Source: Halichoerus grypus (taxonomy: Eukaryota > Chordata > Mammalia > Carnivora > Phocidae). Taken from it: DNA of 64,000 bases. The stretch covers positions 35,226,603-35,290,602 of the forward strand of contig NC_135715.1 in NCBI RefSeq assembly GCF_964656455.1, in the 5' to 3' direction. Shown in pieces: positions 54,545-64,000 of the stretch (positions within the stretch are counted from its first letter, which is position 1; the number at the start of each line of letters is the position of its first letter). The position numbers and the translations under genes were made by a program. The notes under the pieces are model-generated. The model ran no database searches. It was given only the letters and a program-made list of their open reading frames with translations, and was not told where the DNA came from.

Positions 54545-55112
54545 AGCTACAGGCTGAATATTTGCATCCCCCCCCCACCAAATTCATATGTTGAAATTAT
54601 AACCCCAGTGTCATGATTAAGTCATTAGGTTGGAGCCCTCATGAATGGGATCAGTGTCTTTATTTTTAATTAGTTTTTAAAGATTTTATTTATTTGAGAG
54701 AGAGAGAGTGAGAGAGAGCATGAGTGGATGAGAGGGGAGAGCATGAGAGGGGAGAGGGTCAGAGGGAGAAGCAGACTCCCCGCCTAGCAAGGAGCCCGAT
54801 GCGGGACTCGGTCCTGGGACTGGGGGATCATGACCTGAGCTGAAGGCAGTCGCTTAACCAACTGAGCCACTCAGGCACCCGGGATCAGTGTCTTTATAAA
54901 AGAGACCCTGGAGAGATCTCTTAGCCCTTCCATCTTGTGGAGAGACAGTGAGAAGACAACCATCTATGAACCAGGAAGGAGACTCAAACCAGATACTGGC
55001 ACCTTGGCCTTAGACTTTCCAGTCTCCAGAACTGTGAAAAATAAATTTCTGTTGTTTATAAGACACCCAGTCTATGGTATCATGTTATAATAGTCAAAAT
55101 GGGCTAAGACAC
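54545..55112 (+). mobile_element. MST-type MaLR 3' LTR, split by a SINE
   Basis: Same block order as the 5' LTR: 'AGGCTGAATATTTGCATCCC', 'AAATTCATATGTTGAAATTA', 'GGAGCCCTCATGAATGGGAT', then after the SINE 'CCATCTATGAACCAGGAAGG', 'AAATAAATTTCTGTTGTTTA', 'GGGCTAAGACA'. Without the SINE it is about 330 bp. Confidence 0.9.
54663..54880 (-). mobile_element. Can-SINE inside the MST 3' LTR, 16-bp TSD
   Basis: Minus-strand Can-SINE with a (GA)n tract that carries a short local duplication ('GAGCATGAGTGGATGAGAGG' then 'GAGAGCATGAGAGGGGAGAG'). The exact duplication GGGATCAGTGTCTTTA is at 54647-54662 and 54881-54896. Confidence 0.96.
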
Positions 55113-55334
55113 AGCTTCATCTATTCCTGTTTGGGATCTAGAAGTACACTTTTTTCCTAACCTTACAAAGCTGTGAAAATCCATATTCCATCATTGTTTT
55201 ACTCTTTTATTTCTAAACTAAACAGTTCTCACATAAGCTGTTCCTTTTCTTCTAAAAACTACTGACCAATGAAGCAGTGTCATATGTTCAGATTTTTGTT
55301 GCAACCCAACTTCGAAGTGCCAATGTCTCTTACC

Positions 55335-55505
55335 TAGGGAAGTAGTACTAGCTACTGTAACAGATAAATCCCCAAATTCCAGTGGCTTAATGCAATAAAA
55401 GTTTAACTCTTGCTCACAGTAAGTCCAGTGTACACAGTGGAAAAAACTATTCATCGGGACCCAGACTGCAGAGACGAAAAGCTTCACCATATTTGGCAAG
55501 CAACT
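55335..55505 (+). mobile_element. medium-reiteration repeat, family B, short copy
   Basis: Shares 'CCAGTGGCTTAATGCAATAA' and 'AAGTTTAACTCTTGCTCACA' with the start of the copy at 51500. Confidence 0.5.
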
Positions 55506-55539
55506 AGCTTGTCTCTGCCAGTTTTCTTTCTGAAATGCA

Positions 55540-56040
55540 ACTCTAATAATACCATTTTCCCTGTTGAAATCCTTCCTGTGAATCCCTTATTACATTGTGA
55601 ATAAAATCCAAGCTCCTTCCCATGCCATACAAAGATTACTTTGTTTTGAACTTTCTTACCTCTCACACAAACTCTATGCCCAGGGGTATATCCTTGCTTA
55701 AATGTGCCTGCATTTTCAATCTATTTTCCTTATCATGTAATGTTCCCTGTTTTTGGAATTCCCTTCTCCATTACCTCTAGGCCCTGTCATATCCATTCTG
55801 CAGAATCCCATTCAAATGTCACCTCCTCTTGATGGCTTCCCTAAGCCCACATTTAACAGAGATAATCGACTGTGTAATGCCTTGAAGTTAATTATTATTT
55901 TATGCTTAACATGATGCAACTTATACATATTTGTAATATCTTCTTGTTCAGCCTTGTACAAAATCTAAAATGACATTTTCCTCAATACCTAGTACAGTGC
56001 CTATAGTGAAAGCAGCCAAAAATATGTGACTGAAATACAT
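55540..56040 (+). mobile_element. L2 LINE 3' end
   Basis: L2 order: 'TGTGAATAAAATCCAAGCTC', 'GGAATTCCCTTCTCCATTAC', 'CCCATTCAAATGTCACCTCC', 'CTAGTACAGTGCCTATAGTG'. No reading frame left. Confidence 0.8.
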
Positions 56041-56359
56041 TGCATGCTTAGCACTTTCTAAAGAGACACATTAGAGTAGCAGTTACTCATTTTGAACCAG
56101 AAGTTTTAATATTCTTAAGAACTATGAATTCAAATGACAGTGATTCAGAGTACTTAGCTTTATAAATATAAATAACCATTTGTATTTTTCTGACTCCATG
56201 ATAATCTTTCTTGAAATTCAGTCCCCTTTTTTGTTTGTTTTTCAGAATAAAAGAAGTCTTCATTTTTTTGTTACATTGCCTTTCATTTTCTGATAAATTG
56301 TTCAATTTAAAGTTATTTATGTCATGATAGATATTTGTATATATAGTGTATATGTATAG

Positions 56360-56578
56360 TTTTTATTTTATTGAAGTGTACTTGACATACAATATTATAA
56401 TAGTTTCAGGTGTACAACATAGTGATTCAGTATTTATATACATTATGAAGTGATAACCGTGATAAATCTGGCTACCATCGGTCAGCATACAAAGTTGTTA
56501 TGTTATTAACTCTATTTTCTATACTGTACCTTTCATCCCCGTGCCTTGCTTATTTTATAACTTGAAGTTTATAACTTT
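56360..56578 (-). mobile_element. old L1MA-type 3' UTR, antisense
   Basis: Antisense L1MA/L1MB-type 3' end: 'TTATTGAAGTGTACTTGACA', 'GTTTCAGGTGTACAACATAG', 'CATTATGAAGTGATAACCGT', 'TTATAACTTGAAGTTTATAA'. A second L1 3' end starts right after it. Confidence 0.85.
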
Positions 56579-56579
56579 T

Positions 56580-58490
56580 ATTTTTTTTAAGTTTTTATTT
56601 AACATACAGTGTAATATTAGTTTCAGATGTACCATATAGTGATTCAGTACATCACTTCTATACATCACCTGTGCTCATCACAAGTGCGCTCCCTAATTCC
56701 CATCACGTATTTGACCCATTCCCCCACCTGCCTCCCCTCTGGTAATCCTCAGTTTGTTCTCTATAGTTAAGAGTCTGTTTCTTGGTTTGCCCCCTTCTCT
56801 CTTTTTTTCCCTTTTGCTCGTTTGTTTTGTTCTTAATTCCACATATGAGTGAAATCATATGGTATTTGTTTTTCTCTGACAAATTATTTCACTTAGCATA
56901 ATACTCTCTAGCTCCATCCATGTCACTGCAAATGGCAAGATTTCATTCTTTTTATGGCTGAATAATATTCCATTGTATATATTCTTTATATATATATATT
57001 ATATATATATTATATATATATATATTTTGTATATATTCTTTATCCATTCATCAATCAATGGGCACTTTATTTCCATGTCTTTGCTATTACAAATAATGCT
57101 GCAGCAGTGAATATAGGGGTGGACATATATTTTTGAATTAGTGCTTTTGTTTTCTTCAGGTAAATACCCAGAATTGGAATTGCTGGATCATACGGTATTT
57201 CTATTTTTAATTTTTTGAAGAAATTCATACTGTTTTCCACAGTGGCTGCACCATTTTGCATTCCCACCAACAGATCATGATGGTCCCCTTTTCTCCATAT
57301 AATTGCCAACACTTGTTATTTCTTATGTTGTTGATTTTAGCCATTCTGACAGGTGTGAAATATCTCCTGGTTTTGATTTGCATGTTCCTAATGATTAGTG
57401 ATTTTGAGGATCTTTTCATGTGTCTGTTGTGTCTTCTTTTGAGAAATGTCTGTTCAGATCCTCTGCCCATTTTTTAATTTTTGATATGGAATTGTATCAG
57501 TTTTTTCTGTATTTTAAATATTAGCCCCTTACAGGTTATATAATTTGTAAATGCTTTCTCTCATTAAGTAGGTTGCTTTTTGTTTGGTTGATGGTTTCCT
57601 TTGCTGTGTAAAAGCTTTTCAGTTTGGTGTAGTTTCATTTGTTTATTTTTGCTTTTGTTGCTCTTACCTAAGGAGACAGATCGAAAAAATATTCAGACTG
57701 ATATCCGAGAGCTTATTGCGTAGTTTTTTCCTAGTTTTTTTGTTTTCCAGTCTTACTTTTAAGTCTTTAATCCACTTGGAGTTTATTTTTCTATGTGGTA
57801 TAAGAAAGTGGCCCAATTTCATTCTTTATCATGTAGCTGTCCGGTTTTCCTATCACCATTTATTGAAGAGACTGTCTTTTCCTCTTTGTATATTCTTGCC
57901 TCCTTGTCAGAGATTAATTGACTATATAGGCAGAGGTTTATTTTTGGATTCTCTTTTCTGTTCCATTGATCTAGGTGTCAGTTTTTATGCTGGTACCATG
58001 CTGTTTGGATTACCATAGTTCTGTAGTATAGTTTGAAATCAGGGAGTGTGGTACATTCAGCTTTATTCTTCTTTCTCAAGATTACTTTGGTATTCAGGGT
58101 ATTTTGTGATTCCATACAAATTTTAGGATTATTTGTTATAGTTCTGTGAAAAATGCCATTGGTATTTTGATAGGGATTGCACTGAATCTGTAGATTGATT
58201 TGGTCGTAAAATTGATTTTAACAGTTTTAATTCTTTTAATTCATGAGCACAGTATATCTTTCCATTTATTTGTATCATTTTAAATTTCTTTTAGCAGTGT
58301 CATAGTTTTCAGAATACAGATCTTTCACATTGGTTAAATTTATTCCTTGGTATTTTATTCTTTTCAGTGCAATTGTAAATGGGGTTGTTTTCTTAATTTC
58401 TCTTCCTGCTAACTCATTATTAGGGTATGGAAATGCAACAGCTTCAGATATTTTAATGGGATTTTTGAAGTATTTTTTTCCCTTTTCTGA
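56580..58490 (-). mobile_element. 5'-truncated L1, antisense
   Basis: Antisense L1 from its T-run (poly-A) and 3' UTR ('GTTTCAGATGTACCATATAG', 'TTCACTTAGCATAATACTCT') into ORF2. Minus-strand peptides match the ORF2 C-terminal end: [20 protein letters not shown] at 57470-57225, and [20 protein letters not shown] at 57312-57067. A (TA)n expansion lies at about 56980-57027. The open 144-aa plus frame at 57584-58018 is antisense ORF2, not a gene. 5' end missing beyond 58490. Confidence 0.9.
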
Positions 58491-59520
58491 ATGTTTTAGG
58501 TAAGTAACTTCAAGTTCAGAATAGGGCTGGATTTGGCTGAGATTTGGCTATGTTGGAATTTAATTTCGTAAATACATTAATCTGGCTTCTGCTGTGTGTG
58601 AAGAACTATGTTAGTATCTTAGCGGGATAAAATTGAGTAAGATGTACTATTTGCTGCCTTCATGCAACTGTAGTGAAGACCATATTGCATTAGAGAATTA
58701 TAGGGCAAGAGTGGCCTCAGCTTTTGGTATTTTCAGAAATGATTTTCTGTGGCTCGTGCTTTTAATTTTCCACCTGCAGAATGTTAATTACTTGCATTTT
58801 CACCAATTACTTAGGTGCCATGTAACAAATATTTTCCTTTAAAACTATCCTTATCAGAGATTGAGCTTCCTAGTTTTCATCCCCAAATTAGTGCTGACTA
58901 AACCCACAAGTTAAATACCGAAAGGACAACGCTGTGATCATTTTCTCTAAAGCATCCATGTCTGATGGTATGTGATAGAAGGAAGGTATACTTTGGATTC
59001 TAGAGAACTGACTTTACTTTCCAACTTTTTCCTTAGCCAACTGTGTACTGTGTGAGGGAGTGAGTCACTGAACCTCTATTTTATTATCTTGAAAATTCAA
59101 TGAACAATGACTAAGTTATAATAAATGAAATAATATATAAAAATGCAATGCATATATTCCAACAATATTAGAGATTTTTGAAGGCTGACAAGTCAATTCC
59201 ATTTTGGAATTAGCATGAAATAGATGTTAAATATATGAATAAATGAATATTAAATAACAAAAAAATTCTTGGTCACATGCTTCTGGTTTCTCCTCTAAGT
59301 GAGAAATTGCTCATCAATAAGTGTTCTTTGATTTGTGATATTTTCTTGATATGCACAAATATTACATACAAATAAATCACACATAGCTTTGTTTTTTTCT
59401 TCCTTTCTGGGGGAATATGCTATAGACACAAATCTGGTTTATTGAAAAACATTTCTGTGTTAGAGGGTGCAATAATTCCTGATTGACCATGCTTCATTCT
59501 TTTCAAATATATACAGTGTG
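58491..59520. other. unannotated AT-rich DNA
   Basis: No gene or repeat recognised. Confidence 0.45.
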
Positions 59521-59536
59521 CCCAATGAAATCTTTT

Positions 59537-59742
59537 TTTTTTTAATTCTTTTTTTTAAGATTTTATTTATTCATTTGAGACACAGAGAGAGAGAGAGAGA
59601 ATGAGCAGGGGGAGAGACAGGGAGAGGGAGAAGCAGGCTCCCCACTGAGCCAGGAGCCCGATGTGGGGCTCGATCCCAGGACCCTGGGATCATGACCTGA
59701 GCCGAAGGCAGACACTTAACGATCTGAGCCACCCAGGTGCCC
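59537..59742 (-). mobile_element. Can-SINE, full length, with 16-bp TSD
   Basis: Minus-strand Can-SINE with T-rich tail interrupted by AATTC, GA tract and the 'GAGCCACCCAGGTGCCCC' head. The exact duplication CCCAATGAAATCTTTT is at 59521-59536 and 59743-59758. Confidence 0.96.
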
Positions 59743-60004
59743 CCCAATGAAATCTTTTGAAATAACCTGTATGAACCAGAATTCTTTAATGACTGTTTCC
59801 TTTGAATTTGTTTTTGTACATGACATCAAACATGTAAAAGAAAACCAGGTAATTATTGAATCAGTTAATCAGAAATGAATTATTTAATGACAACTGTTCA
59901 GGAATACTAAGTTTATTTTTCTGTTACATATAAATTATATAAATCATGATGAAATTGACATTGGGAGTACTTAACATTTCTGTTCTTCTTTGTATTTTCC
60001 AACC

Positions 60005-60175
60005 GATATTATTGTATTTAGCCATCACAACAACCAGGCAAGAAATATTTTCTCCTAATGGATGAAGAAACATATATTTAAAGAGTCCAAGTTATTTTTT
60101 AAAAATTGCAGAGAGGGAAAATTGTAGTATAAGGAATCAAACTCACTTCTTCTGGCTTCAATATTTAAACAAAAC
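60005..60175 (-). mobile_element. probable MIR SINE, antisense
   Basis: 'TATTTAGCCATCACAACAAC', 'CTAATGGATGAAGAAACATA', 'AGGAATCAAACTCACTTCTT' follow antisense MIR order. Confidence 0.55.
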
Positions 60176-61637
60176 AAAGAAAGGACTTCAAAAGCTAACA
60201 CCAGGAAGAGACTGGTACTCTCATTCCCTGAGGCTTCGAAGATGAAGACTAAGTCCTGCCAATTCTAACTGTCTCATTTATTCAAAGAGCTAGTATAGAA
60301 AGCTCAGAAATCTTTGGGGACCCACTCCAAAGGCACCGGATTTGGCACTGAAAGCATCCCTAAAGCACAGATTGGAGCAAGAGCAAGGAAAAGGAAGCAT
60401 TTGCAGTATACCACTTGTATTTTAAAGCCTTTTTCTATTATGGTTTTATTAAAGTATTTTCAGTAGCTTCAAGGATCAGGATAAACTGAAGCACACAGGC
60501 TTTTGGGATAGGGGTTATGGCAAGTTGAAGTTTGGCTTATGGATACCAAAAGCATCTTCCTGTGTTGTAAAAATAATAAAAATGAGTCAGATGAGGCATT
60601 TGGGAATAGTAAATCTAAGGTCTGTATCTCTGCCAAAAGATGCAATAGAAACAGCCACATCTCTCCCAACTCTGCTGTTTGCCTTGTTGTTGCCAAATTC
60701 ACCAGTGTCATGTCCATTAAAATAACATCTTTGAGAAAATAGCACAGTGTCAGTGTTGTCTATGAGAATGAGCAAAACAGAAAGAAGAAAATGGCACTTG
60801 TGACAATCTCTAACCGAGTAACTATGGGGAATCAGAACTTCTAAAAGAAAAAAAAATCCATCATAAGAAGATGGGTAAAAGGAAGCAGACTATCTCAGAT
60901 CAAAATATAAAGTCTAATCACTGAAGGTAACCACAGCTCAAAGACAAAGAACGCAATGGATCACCATCTCATTGATTTATGACCCGGTTATCTTCTTAAT
61001 TGTTTAAAGCCATAGTACAGAAACTCTTGTGCATTAATGTGTGATGAGAATACTCACTTATGACCTGATAGGCTCTCAGTTCAGCACGCTCTGACTGTTC
61101 AAAATTGGTCACATAATCGTCACATGTTAGCGGAGTCCGGTCTTACCCCTATAATCCATTCTCTCCTGAAAAAGCAAGATAAGGAGATTTGGCTTAGTAA
61201 TTTATGACATCAGTGATGACAACTTGCTGTTGGATCTGCCCTTGTCTTCCTCAGAACTGTCATCCTCTCTGGTTCCCCAGTGACTGAATTCTTCTGAATT
61301 TCTACTCTTCATTGTAGCCCTGCTGGGACATCTTTGGTGTGTGCCTCTGACCATCTATCCTCCTCCACAAAAATGCATCTTGCATTTGGACACAGTTTAG
61401 GATTTTGACAAATTTTTCTACACATACTCCATTTTTCAAACAACATTTAAAAGCATTCTCTATTTTCCACACCACAGACTGTGCTTCTATGACCTGATAT
61501 TAGTGTGCTCCTTTAGACTGGATTCTCTTCTCTCCGCTCTGACCTTTCACAAGATGACCACACGAGAGAAACCTTATTTCTGATCTCCTAATATTCAAGT
61601 GTTGGAGGGATGTGTTATCCTTGACCAGTAAGACAAT
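60176..61637. other. largely repeat-free DNA
   Basis: No gene or transposon recognised. Short overlapping frames at 60469-60775 on both strands are unsupported. A few CpG are near 61081-61145. Confidence 0.45.
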
Positions 61638-61639
61638 AC

Positions 61640-62035
61640 TTGTGATAGTTAATTTTATGAGTAAACTTGGCTGGGCCAAGGGGCCACAGGGTGCCTAGAT
61701 ATTCGGTCAAACATTATTTCTGTGGGAGTGTTTTGGATGAGATTAACACTTAATTTGGTGGACTTTGAGTAAAGCAGATTGCCCTTAGAATGTTGGTGGT
61801 TCTCATCCAGTTGGTTAAAGGCCTGAATAAAAAAAAAGTACTGGCCTCCCCTAAGAAGAGAGGATTCTCCAGCAGACTGCAACATCAGCCCTTCCTGGGA
61901 CTGTCTTCAGACTCAAACTGGAACATCAGCTCTGCTGGGTCTCCAGCCTGCTGGACCACCAGGCTGGGCTTGATTTTGGACTTGCCAGATTCCATAATCA
62001 TGTGATCCATTTTCTTAATACATCTTTTTGATCCC
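61640..62035 (+). mobile_element. medium-reiteration repeat, family A
   Basis: Second copy of the repeat at 18346: 'TGATAGTTAATTTTATGAGT', 'TAGATATTCGGTCAAACATT', 'ATGAGATTAACACTTAATTT', 'AAGCAGATTGCCCTTAGAAT', 'CTGGGTCTCCAGCCTGCTGG', 'TCCATAATCATGTGATCC'. Confidence 0.65.
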
Positions 62036-62279
62036 ATTTTCTTTAATAAATCATAAGATTATATATAAAAGTCTCAACAGAGTTCAAGTATTCGTGTCAT
62101 ATAGAACACTAATGTATATTATGTATTGCCGTCTATAAATTTTTTTTTTAGTTTAAAATTTTGTCTCTATTATATCAGGGAAACTGCAAATAGGACATCT
62201 AACAAATTTGTAATTTCATTCATTGACATTTCTTATTACTGTCTACTTTTTCTAAGTTCTCACCTACACATTTCATTGA

Positions 62280-64000
62280 TTTTTTATAAATAAAAATTGT
62301 ATGACATTTTGATGTATGTATACATTGTGAAATTATTACTACAAACAAGTTAATTAACATATCTATCACCTCATATAATTACCCTTTTTTTTTTTTATGG
62401 TGAGAATACTTGAAATCTACTCTCAGCAAATTTCAAGTATACATCACATTATTATTATAGTCACCATGATTGAAGTTTGTACCCAGTGATTCACATCTCC
62501 CTTTCATCCCCACCCCCTCAGCCCTAGTAACTATGTTATCACAGTCCGTTACTGAGTCCATTTTTTTTTTTTTTTAAAGATTCTACATATAAGTGAGGTC
62601 ATGCAGTATTTGCTTTTTTGTGTCTGGCTTATTTCACCTAGCATAATGGCCTCCAGATTCGTCATGTTGTTGCAAATGGCAGGATTGCCTTCTTTTTAAA
62701 GGCTGAATAATATTCTCTTCTCTCTCTATATAGAACATAATGTAATAGAATATATACATAAAGTACAATATATATTCTATATATATACATATATATTTAC
62801 TACAATTTTTTATTCATTCATCTGTTGATGGATACCTAGGTTATTTCCATATCTTGGCTACTGTGAATAATGCTGCAGTGAACTCAGACGTGCAGATATC
62901 TCTTCCAGAGAGTGATTTTATTTCCTTTGGATATTTACCCAGAAGTGGGATTTCTGAATCATATGGTAGTTCTATTTTTAATGTTTTTGAGGAAACTCTA
63001 TACTGTTTTCCATAATGGCTGTACCAATCTATGTTTCTACCAGCCATGAACAAGAATTCCCTCTTCTCTGCATCCTTGCCAACACTTATTATTTTTTGAC
63101 TTTTTGATAATAGCCATTCTAACAGGTGTGATGGGATATCTCCTGTAGTTTTGATTTGCATTCCACTGATTATTAGTGATGCTGATCATCCTTCAAATCC
63201 CTGTTAGCCATTAGTATGTCTTCTTTGGAAAAATACCTGTTCTTGTACTTGACCCAAGCTTATTTGATTTCTGCAATTGAGTTATATGAGTTCCTTGTGT
63301 ATTTTAGATATTAACCCCTTATCAGACATATGATTTGCAAATGTTTTCTTCCATCCTGTAGGTTGCCTTTTCATTTTGTTGATTGTTACTTCTGCTGTGC
63401 AGAAAATTTTTGGTTTGCTGTAGTCCCATTTATTTTTGCTTTTCTTGTCTATGTTTTGGTGCCCAATCCAAAAACTCATTGCCAAGACTAGTGTCAAGGA
63501 ATTCTGTCTTATGTTTTCTTCCTGGACTTTTATGGCTTTATGCTTTCAGGTTCTTTTCTATTTCTGCAAAAAATGCCATTGAAATTTAAATAGGGATTGC
63601 ATTAAATATGTAGATCACATCGGGCGGTGTGGACATTTTAACAGTATTAATTTTTCTAATCCACGAGATGTCTTCTATTTAATTGTATCTTCTTCAGTTT
63701 CTTTAATAAATTTTATAGTTCTTAGTGTGCAGATATTTCACCTCCTTGGTTAAATTATTCCTAAATATTACTCTTTTTCAGATTGTTTGCCATTAGTATA
63801 TAGAAATGCAACTCGTTTTTATATGTTGATTTTGTATCCTACAATTTTATTGAATATGTTTATTAGTGTTAAGAATATTTTGGTGGAATCTTTAGGGTTT
63901 TCTATATATTAGATCAAGTCATCTGCAAACAGACAATTTCACTTTTTCCTTTTCATTTAAGATGCCTTTTATGACTTATTCTTGCTTAACTCCTCCAGCT
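62280..64000 (-). mobile_element. L1 3' UTR and ORF2, antisense, runs off the window
   Basis: Antisense 3' UTR ('ATGTATACATTGTGAAATTA', 'CATATCTATCACCTCATATA') and then ORF2. Minus-strand peptides match the ORF2 C-terminal part: [20 protein letters not shown] (63161-62841) and KNKWDYSKPKIFCTAEVTIN (63497-63282). Frames are interrupted, so no active RT is encoded. An AT hairpin (62745-62780) sits in the ORF2 end. The element continues past 64000. Confidence 0.9.

Noticed and set aside
57584..58018. 144-aa plus-strand frame with hydrophobic segments
   Set aside because: It is the antisense of L1 ORF2; the apparent membrane segments are a by-product of A-rich sense codons.

Overview
This is an AT-rich, repeat-dense stretch of mammalian nuclear DNA from a carnivore. 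Twelve tRNA-Lys-derived Can-SINEs carry the 'GGGGCGCCTGGGTGGCTCAG' type of head, and there is a carnivore-type L1 3' end at 3122-3456. No dog-type SINEC_Cf copy is present. The SINE subtype fits an arctoid (bear, panda, seal or mustelid lineage) better than a canid or felid; that is inference from memory of the subfamilies.

I find no intact protein-coding gene, tRNA, rRNA or CRISPR array. All open frames are short, and many fall inside decayed L1, L2, LTR or SINE copies. The only clear trace of a cellular gene is a minus-strand processed-pseudogene fragment of HNRNPH3 at 29825-30056. The best candidate for live gene regulation is a CpG-enriched segment at 47216-47860 with three CCAAT boxes, an E2F site, an ETS site and a TTACGTAA palindrome, followed by an exon-like 35-bp segment.

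Layout: 0-9 kb has ancient MER5A, MIR, L2, an MLT1 LTR and old L1. 9.6-14.1 kb has an L2 copy, L1 fragments and three SINEs. 14.1-18.3 kb is almost free of recognisable repeats. 18.3-25.1 kb has medium-reiteration repeats, a possible ERVL-like remnant, AT-rich DNA and a Tigger-class transposon. 25.2-32.7 kb is mixed ancient repeats plus the HNRNPH3 fragment. 32.7-40.5 kb holds two antisense L1 copies that keep both ends but lack the middle, and an old L1 3' region. 41-46.9 kb has L2, a three-layer nest (ERVL-like remnant, MLT1 LTR, Can-SINE) and a sense L1. 47.2-48 kb is the promoter-like island. 48.6-51 kb is old antisense L1. 52.8-55.1 kb is an MST-type MaLR provirus with both LTRs and a SINE in its 3' LTR. 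55.3-64 kb is L2, nested antisense L1, one SINE, a MIR and a final L1 that runs off the window.

Ten of twelve SINEs and most L1 pieces are on the minus strand, as would be expected inside an intron of a plus-strand gene, but no exon of such a gene is confirmed here. I see no novel biological system. The most interesting items are the promoter-like island, the two ends-only L1 copies with target-site duplications, a SINE that appears to have carried along 30 bp of downstream DNA, and an unassigned CpG-bearing block at 11645-12205.
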